A stretch of 64,000 nucleotides of DNA, taken from Butyrivibrio sp. VCB2006. GTDB lineage: Bacteria > Bacillota > Clostridia > Lachnospirales > Lachnospiraceae. The DNA is taken from assembly GCF_000420945.1 (NCBI RefSeq), contig NZ_ATVX01000015.1, positions 1 through 64,000 of the forward strand. The letters run 5' to 3'. Below are positions 32,559 to 41,475 of the stretch, piece by piece. Position 1 is the stretch's first letter, and each line of letters begins with the position of its first letter. Position numbers and translations under genes: made by a program. The notes under the pieces are model-generated. The model ran no database searches and was not told where the DNA came from. It saw nothing but the letters and a program-made list of their open reading frames with translations.

Positions 32559-32655
32559 GACAAAAAAAGAAATCTGCAGCGTTTCCGCATCCCACAATAC
32601 TTCCTGTCAAAAGAGCTGCTGTAATCGCAAGCTCAATAAGCGTATGCTTTTTCAT
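32548..32655 (-). CDS. Possible 35-aa lipoprotein-like peptide
   Basis: ATG at 32655 opens 35 codons beginning MKKHTLIELAITAALLTGSI followed by VGCGN, which reads like a lipoprotein signal with lipobox I-V-G-C. The stop falls inside the end of the symporter gene on the other strand. Ribosome site is weak (GGGG, 12 bases away). It may be a real micro-lipoprotein, a leftover signal peptide or chance. Confidence 0.25.
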   Translation of the reverse strand: MKKHTLIELAITAALLTGSIVGCGNAADFFFCLMN

Positions 32656-32732
32656 TTGTAAAAAAAACCCCTTTTCAATACTTAATCACATCTATCCTTA
32701 ATACAATATCAACGGAATATATGTTGAGTCTT

Positions 32733-33380
32733 TTATCTCCATTTGTTCAAATCATCTTTTTCGATGATTATCATAAGGAAATTATCCTCTGTAAGTTTTC
32801 TTGTAGGATCCACGTAGGCCCAGTTACCGCCTGCAGTCTTAATTGCTGCAACGTTCATATTGTATTTCTTTCTGAGATTAAGTTCGATAAGATCCTTGCC
32901 GATCCAGGCTTTTCTAGGCTGAAGCTCAATCATGCAAAGGTTATCATCAATTTCAAAATAGTCATGAATATACTGGGAAGTAAGGATTCTGGCTGATCTC
33001 ACGCCGCCCTCTTCTTCAGGGCAGATGATCTTGTCTGCTCCCACTCTTTCAAGAAGCATCTTCATTCTGTTGGAGGAAGCCTTGGCAATTACTACAGGAA
33101 CACCCTTCTCCTTGGCAATAGCTACTGACAAAATGCTGGCTGCAAGGTTTCCACCCATACTTGTAATTACAATGTCCATGTTCTGAAGTCCCAGGGCATT
33201 AACCTCGTCCTCATTGTCCAGATTTGCGCAAATTGCAGAAGTTACCTTTGATGACATATCTTTTATGATCTGCTCATCCTTATCTACAACCAGAACGTCA
33301 TCTCCGAGGCTATACATAGTTTCTGCCAGGCTTCGTCCATATTTTCCAAGACCTAAAACAGCAATTGATTTCTTAGTCAT
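32733..33380 (-). CDS. ktrA: KtrA/TrkA potassium uptake regulatory subunit
   Basis: Encodes 215 aa. GLGKYGRSLAETM is the RCK Rossmann motif, followed by VVDKDEQ, which binds the adenine ribose. The C-terminal 75 residues form the RCK-C domain. It gates the KtrB-type channel encoded 14 bp upstream in the same operon, in response to ATP/ADP and c-di-AMP in homologues. Confidence 0.9.
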   Translation of the reverse strand: MTKKSIAVLGLGKYGRSLAETMYSLGDDVLVVDKDEQIIKDMSSKVTSAICANLDNEDEVNALGLQNMDIVITSMGGNLAASILSVAIAKEKGVPVVIAKASSNRMKMLLERVGADKIICPEEEGGVRSARILTSQYIHDYFEIDDNLCMIELQPRKAWIGKDLIELNLRKKYNMNVAAIKTAGGNWAYVDPTRKLTEDNFLMIIIEKDDLNKWR

Positions 33381-33394
33381 ATCTTTTTACCCTC

Positions 33395-34774
33395 TTATCC
33401 GACATAAAAAATGCCTTCTGAATAATTGATCAAATTATTGTGTTCTTTGCTACGTGAGAAAAGTGCCACCAGCGAGATGGGGCCGATTCTTCCCAAATAC
33501 ATTGAAATAATAACTACTATCTGTCCCGCCGTTCCAAGTGAGGAAGTCAGTCCTCTTGAAAGACCTACTGTTCCACAGGCACTTACTATCTCGAATAGTG
33601 CGTCCTCCATGGGAACCGGATTAACAATAGATAAAATAATTGTCAGAATAAACACAGCCACTACTCCCACAAATACTACTGCGGAGGCTTTTCGCATGGA
33701 TTCTTCCGAAACTCTGCGTTTAAAGATAACCTTCTCGTCCTGATGGCTTACATAAGTGCGAAGATTCATGATAAGAAGGAACATAGTCACTGTCTTGACG
33801 CCGCCTGCGGTTCCTATTGGGGATCCACCGATAAACATCAGAATATAGGAAACAAGGCAGGATGCCACAGTTAAGTTTTCCTGAGGGAATGTAGTAAATC
33901 CGGCTGTTCTGAGTGTAATTGACTGGAACAAACTGTTTGTCAGTTTGCCGCCAATACTCATTTCTCCGATAGTGCCGGGATTGTTGTACTCCGTTATCAT
34001 AAACAGAACCATTCCACCCAATATCAGCGCCAAACTAAAGCTCAGAACTAGCTTGGCATGCTCAGAAAGCCTTCCTATAACTTTCAGAGGAGAAAAACCT
34101 TTTTTAACACCTTCTCTGGATTTGTCGATTACATCAAACCAGACTACAAATCCAATACCACCCATAACTATAAGAAGCATTGTAACTGCCATTACAAGGG
34201 GATTATTCCTATAATTGGCCATACTGTTTGGTCCGATAACATCCATTCCCGCATTACAAAAAGCAGAAACCGCGTTAAATATCGCACTCCACAGACCTTT
34301 TTTGACACCAAATTCTGGAATAAATGCTATAGAATACAGGAGCGCTCCGATTCCTTCCACCAAAAAAGTTCCCTTAAGAACCGCTGCCAGAAAGGATAAA
34401 AGCCTTGACTCAGAATTCAGATTGAAAGCATCTCTTAGAAGCATTCTGTCGGTAAGTGAGAATTTCCTTCCAGTCAGCATCATCAGCATAGATGCCACAG
34501 CAATCATTCCCAGACCGCCAATCTGCACAAGAATCAGAATTATAAGCTGTCCCACAAAGCTCCAGTGCATGTAGGTATCCACCACTACAAGACCTGTAAC
34601 ACAAACTGAGGTTGTCGCCGTAAATAAGGCTGTAAGAAACGGCGTTGCCTCGCCGGTTGCCGAGCATACAGGCAGCATCAAAAGAAACGTTCCAATAATT
34701 ATAGTCAAAAGAAAACTCCCCGGAATGATCTGCACCGGGGAAAGTTTTATTTCTTTAAATGTAGAAAAATGCAT
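33395..34774 (-). CDS. ktrB: KtrB/TrkH-type potassium transporter
   Basis: Encodes 459 aa with four M1-P-M2 repeats. Filter-like segments are TSVCVTGL near residue 57, AFCNAGMD near 170, LRTAGFTT near 295 and CGTVGLSRG near 405. It has the length and layout of Gram-positive KtrB. It forms the potassium/sodium uptake system with the ktrA product. Confidence 0.9.
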   Translation of the reverse strand: MHFSTFKEIKLSPVQIIPGSFLLTIIIGTFLLMLPVCSATGEATPFLTALFTATTSVCVTGLVVVDTYMHWSFVGQLIILILVQIGGLGMIAVASMLMMLTGRKFSLTDRMLLRDAFNLNSESRLLSFLAAVLKGTFLVEGIGALLYSIAFIPEFGVKKGLWSAIFNAVSAFCNAGMDVIGPNSMANYRNNPLVMAVTMLLIVMGGIGFVVWFDVIDKSREGVKKGFSPLKVIGRLSEHAKLVLSFSLALILGGMVLFMITEYNNPGTIGEMSIGGKLTNSLFQSITLRTAGFTTFPQENLTVASCLVSYILMFIGGSPIGTAGGVKTVTMFLLIMNLRTYVSHQDEKVIFKRRVSEESMRKASAVVFVGVVAVFILTIILSIVNPVPMEDALFEIVSACGTVGLSRGLTSSLGTAGQIVVIISMYLGRIGPISLVALFSRSKEHNNLINYSEGIFYVG

Positions 34775-34910
34775 AATATGTTATGAGACTTACGTCAATC
34801 TCCTTATATTACTCGAAAAACAAATTCTCCTTGCTGATTATACCAACTTTTTTCCGGAATGTAATGTATAAATTATTTGAGCACGGGACATGAGCCTTTA
34901 ACGATGGCAT

Positions 34911-37481
34911 TTATTTTTTCAATAACAGGTGATTCTTTTCAAGATCATAGAAAAGAGTACACTCGGCCTCCTTCATATCATAGATTTTTACAATGTCTGC
35001 ATCACTGTCTGTATCTACAAAATCCCCACTGATGTTTCTAAAGGCTGATAGCCTATCCGGTGAAAAATGAAGAGTCTTTTCATTGGCAAAGACTGCTGTA
35101 TAGAGGATATCTGCCTCAACAAGGTCCTGGAAAATATGGCTTCCATAGGAAAGCTCAGGATTGTAACCGGCCTCCTTCTCTTCCACCTCACATACAGCTT
35201 CAAACTCGCTTATATCCGCAAAAGAAGTGGGTACCCCAAGTTCAGGGGATGAAGTGCCGATACGTCCGGGGACAATCAGCATCATGTGCTTTCCCTGTTC
35301 CCTATAGGTCCAGTTCACCTTGCCTATTGTCCTTGCAATCCTGGTTTTATCCGCATAAGGCATATTGTAATAGGCCTTTGGATCTACATAGACTATGAGA
35401 TCAATCGGTGTACTTCTTGAAAGTCCCATGGAAGAGTCTACACTTTCAAGAAGAATGCTATCTTCCGGTACGCTGTCAGGAACTTCTATAGCTGCTGTAT
35501 CCTTGAAGACCTGAAGGGGCCTGCATTGCAAAAGGTTTATGGAATACTCCCCGTTCTCCGACAGGTTCAGGGTAAACTCAATGTCCACCGGATGCTCATA
35601 TTCCTCCTGAATAATCTGCATCAGCTGCTGCATCTGCGACATAATGGTTTTCTTTTTAACCAGGCCCTTGCAGGATATAAATCTCACATCCCGGTAGATT
35701 CCACGCTCTTTTAACGAATCCTCAACCTCATAATCGTGCTCAAGAAGCGTGTTTATCAGATACATGGGAAGCTTACCCTCAATATCTCTAAGGTCCAGGC
35801 GTTTAAGCGCATGTTCGCTGACATCCATGGCTTCCACCGCCCTTTGAGAAAATTGGTGTTTCTCTGCCACTGTAACCGCTGACGTAGCCTCAGGCATATC
35901 AAGGCTTACAAGCCTGGGATAAGACCCCATAGTCCTGTCTACCGCCGATGTTCCAAGCCCCATTACAAGCCTTAACATTCCAGCTTTCGGGTCAATGCCT
36001 GCCAGGAATTTATATGGGCTGTAGGAATAGCCAACCCCGGCAGCACAAGGCATATAATATGGCCCGTAATATGAACCTGAAACCCTCTGAATGAGTAGTG
36101 CCATCTGTTCATCTCTTTTATCAAGTCCGCGTCTCTTTCTGTAATCCAAAGCGGACATACTCATTGTGCTGGCATAGACTGTTCTTATGGCGTTTTCGAA
36201 TTCCTCAAGTCGTTCTTCCAAAGTGCCTCTGTTTGCGCAGAAAACTGACTCATATTTACCTGCAAAGGCATTTCCAAAGCCATCCTCCAGAATACTACTT
36301 GACCTTACAATAAACGGATCCTGTCCGTAATACTCAAGGATATGCTTAAACTGCGTCCTAAGTTCTTCGGAAAAAGAGCCCTGTTTGAGCTTTAATGCAA
36401 ATTCATCCGCCAGGGAAAAATACTCCTCCTCAGTCCTCTGGCGAATTCGAAGATCCCAGAATTCATTATCTACAATGTAGGTATAGTAAACATCAGAGCC
36501 CATAAAGAATGAATCGTGAGGCTCCAGTACTTCATCTATCTCCGGGCTCATGTTGCGGATGATAGCCCTTGCAAGAAGCATTCCGCAGGCCTTTCCTCCA
36601 ATGAGTCCTGTGCCTATCATATGGTTTCTTACAGCAAAATAGTCCTCCGGTTTAAAATGCTTTTTTACCATGAGCCTCATCTTCTCGTCTCTGGTCATCA
36701 TGATATTGCACATCACATTGCAGGACTCAGTCATGTCCATACGGCTGTTGTACTGCATTTTTGCCGTGTTATAAAATTTATCCCAGAAATCAATGTACTG
36801 ATCCTCTCCGGGTCTTTGGAAATTATCCAAAAGCTGGTAAAAACGGCTGGACTGAACTCCATCAAGGATTGGCCTGAAGGTTCCTTCCTCCTTTTTGTAA
36901 ATATGGGGCAGGAACATGGTCTCGGAATCTCTGTTCCACACCTTTTCCGGACGAACATATACATTTTTTGTATCGGAATACACATCAAGAAATAGCTGTG
37001 TTGTATTTAGAATCTTGTTAACCGCGTGAAAAGAGTGCTTTCCTCGTATTATCGGAAAGAAAGCAACTGTATCGAGAATAAATAGAAACGGGCATGTCAC
37101 CCTGAAGAAATTACCCATCATAAGGTCGGTAGCCCAGCGTATCTGCAGCTCAGACAGGCAGTCAAAAACGTAGAAGGCATCCTTTCCCTCTTTTTCAATG
37201 ATATTGTGTATATCAACGGTGAAAGTCTCAAAACGATGAGTCAGCGGAACCTGATAGGTCTTTACCTCCGGACAGTCTTCAACCAGGGGATCGTGACTGG
37301 CAAATCTGAAATAGATTATGTTTCGCTTGTCCTTTTTGGCCTGTTCCACGTATGGATCTACGAACAGCTTAAACTCCGACAGGTCAGACACTCTGAAAAC
37401 AACATTGTCACCAAGCCTTATATTATCAAGAGCCTTGTCCATCTCCGGAATCCCGGACAGTACACGTTCAAATGCCGCCAT
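34911..37481 (-). CDS. PEP/pyruvate-binding domain protein with a KaiC-like N-terminus
   Basis: Encodes 856 aa; AGGAGG lies before the ATG. Residues 1-200 resemble a RecA/KaiC fold (SGIPEMDKALDN) but lack a Walker A motif. Residues about 290-660 match the ATP-grasp PEP/pyruvate-binding domain of PEP synthase: GGKACGM, FIVRSSSILEDGFGNAFAGKYESV and IEFTLN...NLLQCRPL. The phosphohistidine and TIM-barrel domains of PEP synthase are absent, so it cannot complete that reaction. It may transfer phosphate to another target. Function unknown. Confidence 0.7.
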   Translation of the reverse strand: MAAFERVLSGIPEMDKALDNIRLGDNVVFRVSDLSEFKLFVDPYVEQAKKDKRNIIYFRFASHDPLVEDCPEVKTYQVPLTHRFETFTVDIHNIIEKEGKDAFYVFDCLSELQIRWATDLMMGNFFRVTCPFLFILDTVAFFPIIRGKHSFHAVNKILNTTQLFLDVYSDTKNVYVRPEKVWNRDSETMFLPHIYKKEEGTFRPILDGVQSSRFYQLLDNFQRPGEDQYIDFWDKFYNTAKMQYNSRMDMTESCNVMCNIMMTRDEKMRLMVKKHFKPEDYFAVRNHMIGTGLIGGKACGMLLARAIIRNMSPEIDEVLEPHDSFFMGSDVYYTYIVDNEFWDLRIRQRTEEEYFSLADEFALKLKQGSFSEELRTQFKHILEYYGQDPFIVRSSSILEDGFGNAFAGKYESVFCANRGTLEERLEEFENAIRTVYASTMSMSALDYRKRRGLDKRDEQMALLIQRVSGSYYGPYYMPCAAGVGYSYSPYKFLAGIDPKAGMLRLVMGLGTSAVDRTMGSYPRLVSLDMPEATSAVTVAEKHQFSQRAVEAMDVSEHALKRLDLRDIEGKLPMYLINTLLEHDYEVEDSLKERGIYRDVRFISCKGLVKKKTIMSQMQQLMQIIQEEYEHPVDIEFTLNLSENGEYSINLLQCRPLQVFKDTAAIEVPDSVPEDSILLESVDSSMGLSRSTPIDLIVYVDPKAYYNMPYADKTRIARTIGKVNWTYREQGKHMMLIVPGRIGTSSPELGVPTSFADISEFEAVCEVEEKEAGYNPELSYGSHIFQDLVEADILYTAVFANEKTLHFSPDRLSAFRNISGDFVDTDSDADIVKIYDMKEAECTLFYDLEKNHLLLKK

Positions 37482-37497
37482 AGTTGGTTCCTCCTAC

Positions 37498-37542
37498 AAA
37501 AAAAAGCAAAGCACGCCAACTTTTTGTAAGCGCCTTTGCTTT
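37498..37542 (-). terminator. Intrinsic terminator of the DUF3793 gene
   Basis: On the minus strand AAAGCAAAGGCGC...GCGTGCTTTGCTTT forms a long stem followed by a T-run, ending just before the ribosome site of the PEP/pyruvate-binding gene. Confidence 0.75.
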
Positions 37543-37645
37543 CATGTCTTTATGATATCACATATCCGGGGCAAAATATACTTTTTATATCATGCCGGCT
37601 TTCAGCTAACGGCCTGTTTTCTTCCCCAAATGAATCATATGGTCT

Positions 37646-38197
37646 TTAGCTTACCACTGTAAGCTGTTCCAGCGATGTTCCGTTTCTGTGTGCCCTGCTG
37701 TATATTTCCGTACACTTCTTATACTTATCAAACGTCCTAAGTGCCGAATCCTTATCACCATATACCTTCCAAAATCCTGTATACTTCACCCCTTCCTCGG
37801 GGCTTTTCATGAACCCAAGTACATCTGCCACTGGGTATCCCAGGAAAAGACCTATCTCATGCGGGAAGGAATTATCCTTCGCCAGATGTCTGGCAAGCTC
37901 AGCAACACACAGATCAGCATTTCTGTATGAATACCCCTTTTCCTTGAGAATCCTGCAGGCTTCTTCATTTGCAAGATCTCTTTTCAGAAATGCCGGCCTA
38001 TACAGGTAAATGAGTACATGGCTTTCGGAATACTTGACCGGAATCATGCGGATTCCCTTTCCCGAAAGTCTGCAGTTGAATTCTCTTACTTCGGTGTTAA
38101 ACTTCTCGCGGTCATCTATATCCACTGTAAAAAGATTTCCTGTCTTTAGCCCAGCCAATGTTGGTGAACATAATCTGATCAGCATCTGGTCCCCCAT
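37646..38197 (-). CDS. DUF3793 family protein
   Basis: Encodes 183 aa, cytoplasmic, no catalytic motif known. Conserved text includes CSPTLAGLKTGNLF at the N-terminus, HVLIYLYRP near residue 65 and FPHEIGLFLGYPVADVLGF near 115. In many clostridia this family lies beside a flavodoxin gene and iron-uptake genes, exactly as here, where flavodoxin is divergent. A GTTAG-N6-CTAAC operator overlaps its -10 region. A role in iron limitation is inferred from context. Confidence 0.85.
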   Translation of the reverse strand: MGDQMLIRLCSPTLAGLKTGNLFTVDIDDREKFNTEVREFNCRLSGKGIRMIPVKYSESHVLIYLYRPAFLKRDLANEEACRILKEKGYSYRNADLCVAELARHLAKDNSFPHEIGLFLGYPVADVLGFMKSPEEGVKYTGFWKVYGDKDSALRTFDKYKKCTEIYSRAHRNGTSLEQLTVVS

Positions 38198-38220
38198 CGC
38201 TTTTTGTCCTTTCCTTTTGT

Positions 38221-38236
38221 GTTAGCAATAGCTAAC
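38221..38236. promoter_or_regulatory. GTTAG-N6-CTAAC operator for the DUF3793 gene
   Basis: GTTAGCAATAGCTAAC, with the minus-strand -35 TTGGAA 16 bases before a TAACAC -10 made by the operator's last half-site, 39-50 bases before the ATG. Confidence 0.7.
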
Positions 38237-38247
38237 TATATTCCAAA

Positions 38248-38276
38248 ATCAAAGCCCGCATAAATCGGGCTTTGAT
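38248..38276. terminator. Hairpin between two divergent promoters
   Basis: CAAAGCCCG (38250-38258) pairs with CGGGCTTTG (38266-38274). On the minus strand it is followed by ATTTT. It is terminator-like yet lies upstream of both DUF3793 and flavodoxin, so it may insulate the two promoters or end a short minus-strand transcript. Confidence 0.55.
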
Positions 38277-38358
38277 AGATATTCAATATCATGAAAAACA
38301 TTATCAAATACACATCTTGAAATTAATGTTAGCATATGCTAACTTCTTTTTCAAGAGC
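38274..38358 (+). repeat. Flavodoxin promoter region, duplicated at 21301-21385
   Basis: Carries TTGAAA (-35), the operator and TAACTT (-10), plus the conserved upstream element ATATCATGAAAAACATTATC, whose complement resembles a classical Fur half-site (TGATAATG). The near-identical copy 17 kb away shows which parts are under selection or recently copied. Confidence 0.85.
38328..38343. promoter_or_regulatory. GTTAG-N6-CTAAC operator for flavodoxin (perfect palindrome)
   Basis: GTTAGCATATGCTAAC sits between the -35 TTGAAA and the -10 TAACTT of the flavodoxin gene, a classical repressor position. Confidence 0.75.
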
Positions 38359-38403
38359 TTTGTGTACATAAAAACAAAAATGCTCAGAAAGGATGAGAAC
38401 AGT

Positions 38404-38835
38404 ATGAATAAAGTTAAGGTTGTTTTTTGGAGTGGAAGTGGAAATACACAGGCAATGGCAGATGCTGTTGCAAGTGGCATCAGAAGTGCCGGTGCTGAAG
38501 CCGAGGTTACTACATTTGATTCCCTCAGCCCATCAGATGCTGCTAATGAATCAGTGATTGCTTTTGGCTGTCCGGCGATGGGCGCAGAAGTCCTTGAAGA
38601 AGGCACGGTTGAGCCCTTCATAGCTGATTATGAGACAAAGTGCAGTGGTAAAAAAGTAGCACTCTTTGGCTCATACGGTTGGGGAGACGGTCAGTGGATG
38701 AGGGACTGGCAGGACAGGCTCACCGCCGCAGGCGCATCCATCATTGGCGGTGAAGGCGTGATTGCCAACAATGCTCCGGATGATGATGCTATTTCACAAT
38801 GTGAGGATTTAGGCAGGCAGCTTGCTCAGGCATAA
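38404..38835 (+). CDS. Flavodoxin
   Basis: Encodes 143 aa from the ATG at 38404 (AGGATGAG upstream). VVFWSGSGNTQAMADAV is the FMN phosphate-binding loop, ALFGSYGWGDGQWM the second FMN loop. Short-chain flavodoxins replace ferredoxin when iron is scarce and are usually repressed by iron. The operator between -35 and -10 fits this. The C-terminal helix ends QLAQA. Confidence 0.95.
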   Translation: MNKVKVVFWSGSGNTQAMADAVASGIRSAGAEAEVTTFDSLSPSDAANESVIAFGCPAMGAEVLEEGTVEPFIADYETKCSGKKVALFGSYGWGDGQWMRDWQDRLTAAGASIIGGEGVIANNAPDDDAISQCEDLGRQLAQA

Positions 38836-38865
38836 ACCTAGCACAATCCCTGTAATACAATTCAT

Positions 38866-38914
38866 AAAAGAAGTCGGAAGATGTTCCCTAAGTGAAACAT
38901 TTTCCGACTTCTTT
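38866..38914. terminator. Bidirectional intrinsic terminator
   Basis: AAGAAGTCGGAA...TTCCGACTTCTT with an inner ATGTT/AACAT pair forms a long, nearly perfect stem. It separates flavodoxin from the converging P-type ATPase gene. Confidence 0.85.
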
Positions 38915-38920
38915 ATATTA

Positions 38921-41008
38921 TTATTCCGTATCATTCTTCAGATTTGTCATGCTATGAAGCCCCAGCGCTATCGTGGAACCGTTATGTAAAGTAGCACTTG
39001 TTGCAGGTGCTATAGTTCCCAACAGTCCAAGACCGATAAGCCCCAGATTAAATCCAACAACAAAACGATAATTAAAATGGATCCTCTTCATTAACAGATC
39101 GCTCAACTCTTTTAAAGTAATTAATCTATACAGGTCTTCCTCTGATATCATAACATCTGCAATCTGACGAGCAAGCTGCGCTCCCTCACTTATGGCTATA
39201 CCACAGTCTGCTTCCGAAAGTGCAGGAGAATCGTTTATACCGTCCCCTATCATTACGACTGTATGCCCTTTCTCTTTCTCCTGACGGACAAATCCTGCCT
39301 TTTCTTCAGGGAGAACTTCAGCATAGTATGAGTCAACGCCAACGATTTTCGCAACTCTCTTGGCAATATGCTTGGAATCGCCTGTCATCATAACAATATT
39401 GTTAAATCCGACTTCATGAAGCCTTTTGACAACATCCAGTGCTTCAGGCCTTAACGGATCCACCAGACATATCACAGCTGACAATTTGCCGCCTATTGCC
39501 AGGAACAGCCTTGAATACTGTTTGGATATAGCATCGAGTTTATCCTGCTCTCCTTCAGGTATCACGCAATGCTCATCTTCCATTACGAAGTGCCAGCTTC
39601 CAATAACAACCTTTTGACCATCTATATCAGAAGCAATTCCATGGGCAACCACGTACTCCACCTTACTGTGCATTTCATTGTGTTCAAGCCCTCTATCCGC
39701 CGCCTCGGCAACAACTGCATTAGCAATGGAGTGTGGATAGTGCTCCTCAAGACAGGCTGCAATTCGTAGCATCTCATCCTTGTCATTCCCTGAAAATGTA
39801 ATCACATCCACAACCTTCGGCGTAGCCATAGTAAGTGTGCCAGTCTTATCAAAAACTATGGTATCAGCATCAGCAATAGCTTCCAGGAACTTTCCACCCT
39901 TTACTGTAAGATGATTGTCCTGGCACTCACGCATTGCTGACAGTACAGTCACAGGCATGGAGAGCTTTAACGCACATGAAAAATCAACCATAAGAACAGA
40001 CAATGCCTTAGTAACATTCTTGGTTAGCAGATACGCAAGAATAGTTCCGCCCAATGTGTATGGAACCAGTCTGTCTGCCAGATGCTCCGCTCTTGACTCA
40101 ACTCCTGACTTAAGCTGCTCAGACTCCTCAATCATTCTGATTATCTTCTCATATCTGGTAGCTCCGGATGCCTTCTCAACCTTAAGAACAATATCGCCCT
40201 CCTCTATGACTGTTCCGGCATAGACATAGGCCCCCTCTTTCTTTTCCACAGGTATGCCCTCTCCGGTGAGCGTCGCCTGATTGACCAGTGCCTCTCCTGA
40301 AACAACCGTTCCATCAAGAGGTATAACACTTCCAACCCGCACAGAAATCTTATCTCCGGGAACAATCTGACTTATCGGCACCTGTACCTCAACACCGTCT
40401 TTCTTAAGCCAGACCTTATCTGATTTAAGAGCCATACTTCTAGCCAGATCATCCACAGACTTTTTGTGAGTCCATTCCTCCAGAAGATCTCCAACCCCCA
40501 GGAGGAACATAACCGACGAAGCTGTCTGATAATCCCCGGTCAAAAGAGATACTGTTATAGCTGTGGCATCGAGAACTGATACCTCAAGCTTTTTATGCTC
40601 AAACAGACTGACAAGTCCCCTGTAAATAAACTTCGTAGCCATAATCCAGGCTTTTATCCTTCTAATGGGTGAAGGTAAAAAGAGCCTGCATCCATAATGA
40701 AGGATTACCTTACCTATAAGCTTCTCCTTGTAAGAAGCCATAAGTTCTCTTCCGGTATTTTCAGGCACAAGCGCCTTAACATCTTCCGCCTCTGCATCAA
40801 AGCTGCAGATTTTGGCTAATAGTTCTTCCCTATTGCCTTTATAAACAACTACCGCATCAGCGCTTCTCTCATAGACTGTAGCCTTTTCCACACCACCAAG
40901 AGAAAGCAGATAGTACTGTAATCTATCTGCTTCTTCATAGGAAAAACGTCTTTTTGGCATGGAAAAGCGAATACGTCCACTTATCTCATGTTTAATGACA
41001 ATTTTCAT
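38921..41008 (-). CDS. P1B-type metal-transporting ATPase, FezB-like
   Basis: Encodes 695 aa. The N-terminal 90 residues carry SGRIRFSM, an R-x-R motif, instead of a CxxC metal-binding domain. The helix before the P-domain has DFSCALKLSMPV, where SCA replaces the usual CPC. Phosphorylation site DKTGTLT, YPHS in place of HPHS and MIGDGINDSPAL are present. SCA with N-terminal R-x-R is, as I recall, the profile of P1B-6 ATPases that build ferrosomes. A small DUF6110-like gene lies 6 bp upstream. Iron is therefore the likely cargo, but this is inferred. Confidence 0.8.
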   Translation of the reverse strand: MKIVIKHEISGRIRFSMPKRRFSYEEADRLQYYLLSLGGVEKATVYERSADAVVVYKGNREELLAKICSFDAEAEDVKALVPENTGRELMASYKEKLIGKVILHYGCRLFLPSPIRRIKAWIMATKFIYRGLVSLFEHKKLEVSVLDATAITVSLLTGDYQTASSVMFLLGVGDLLEEWTHKKSVDDLARSMALKSDKVWLKKDGVEVQVPISQIVPGDKISVRVGSVIPLDGTVVSGEALVNQATLTGEGIPVEKKEGAYVYAGTVIEEGDIVLKVEKASGATRYEKIIRMIEESEQLKSGVESRAEHLADRLVPYTLGGTILAYLLTKNVTKALSVLMVDFSCALKLSMPVTVLSAMRECQDNHLTVKGGKFLEAIADADTIVFDKTGTLTMATPKVVDVITFSGNDKDEMLRIAACLEEHYPHSIANAVVAEAADRGLEHNEMHSKVEYVVAHGIASDIDGQKVVIGSWHFVMEDEHCVIPEGEQDKLDAISKQYSRLFLAIGGKLSAVICLVDPLRPEALDVVKRLHEVGFNNIVMMTGDSKHIAKRVAKIVGVDSYYAEVLPEEKAGFVRQEKEKGHTVVMIGDGINDSPALSEADCGIAISEGAQLARQIADVMISEEDLYRLITLKELSDLLMKRIHFNYRFVVGFNLGLIGLGLLGTIAPATSATLHNGSTIALGLHSMTNLKNDTE

Positions 41009-41014
41009 ATTTGG

Positions 41015-41275
41015 TTATTCTCCAACTACTGCGGCCTCTTCCTTTGCCTTGCGCTCGGAATTAATTTCTTTTGCCTCTGCGAGAATATCATCGCAGTTCT
41101 CCTGTACCTTATTTGCCGTATCCATTACACAGTCTTTTGCCCTGAGTACAGCAGCTGTAGTATGCGTATAGCACTTCTTTGCATCTTTACTAGAAAGAAC
41201 TTTTACACCAGCTGTTCCAAAAAGAACTCCGCCCAAAAACCAAACACAATGTTTCCAGTTTTTCATAAAAATCAT
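41015..41275 (-). CDS. Small membrane protein, DUF6110-like, partner of the P-type ATPase
   Basis: Encodes 86 aa: one N-terminal helix (VWFLGGVLFGTAGVKVL), then a soluble, helical, charged tail with KKCYTHTTAAVLRAKDCVM and NCDDILAEAKEI. Similar small proteins precede P1B ATPase genes in many clostridia. It may recruit or scaffold the ATPase, and could be the FezA-like partner in a ferrosome locus. The two conserved cysteines in the tail could bind metal. Confidence 0.7.
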   Translation of the reverse strand: MIFMKNWKHCVWFLGGVLFGTAGVKVLSSKDAKKCYTHTTAAVLRAKDCVMDTANKVQENCDDILAEAKEINSERKAKEEAAVVGE

Positions 41276-41303
41276 CTCCTGTTATATATTTTTTTGTCTT
41301 AAT

Positions 41304-41342
41304 GCAAAACAAACAAATGCAGAATCCTCCCACATTTGTTTG
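41304..41342 (-). terminator. Intrinsic terminator of the ABC-2-like operon
   Basis: CAAACAAATG pairs with CATTTGTTTG (41310-41342); on the minus strand it is followed by TTTTGC. It lies downstream of the permease gene at 41476. Confidence 0.65.
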
Positions 41343-41475
41343 CTTCTTTAGCTTATCACAATCTGATATGCTCTAAAATATGCACAGTTGATAACTTTTC
41401 TCAAAAACACGCCTTAGCAGTATATACATCATTTGTAGTCATAATGTTTTATCCCCGACTCTAGTCTTTTATGTT

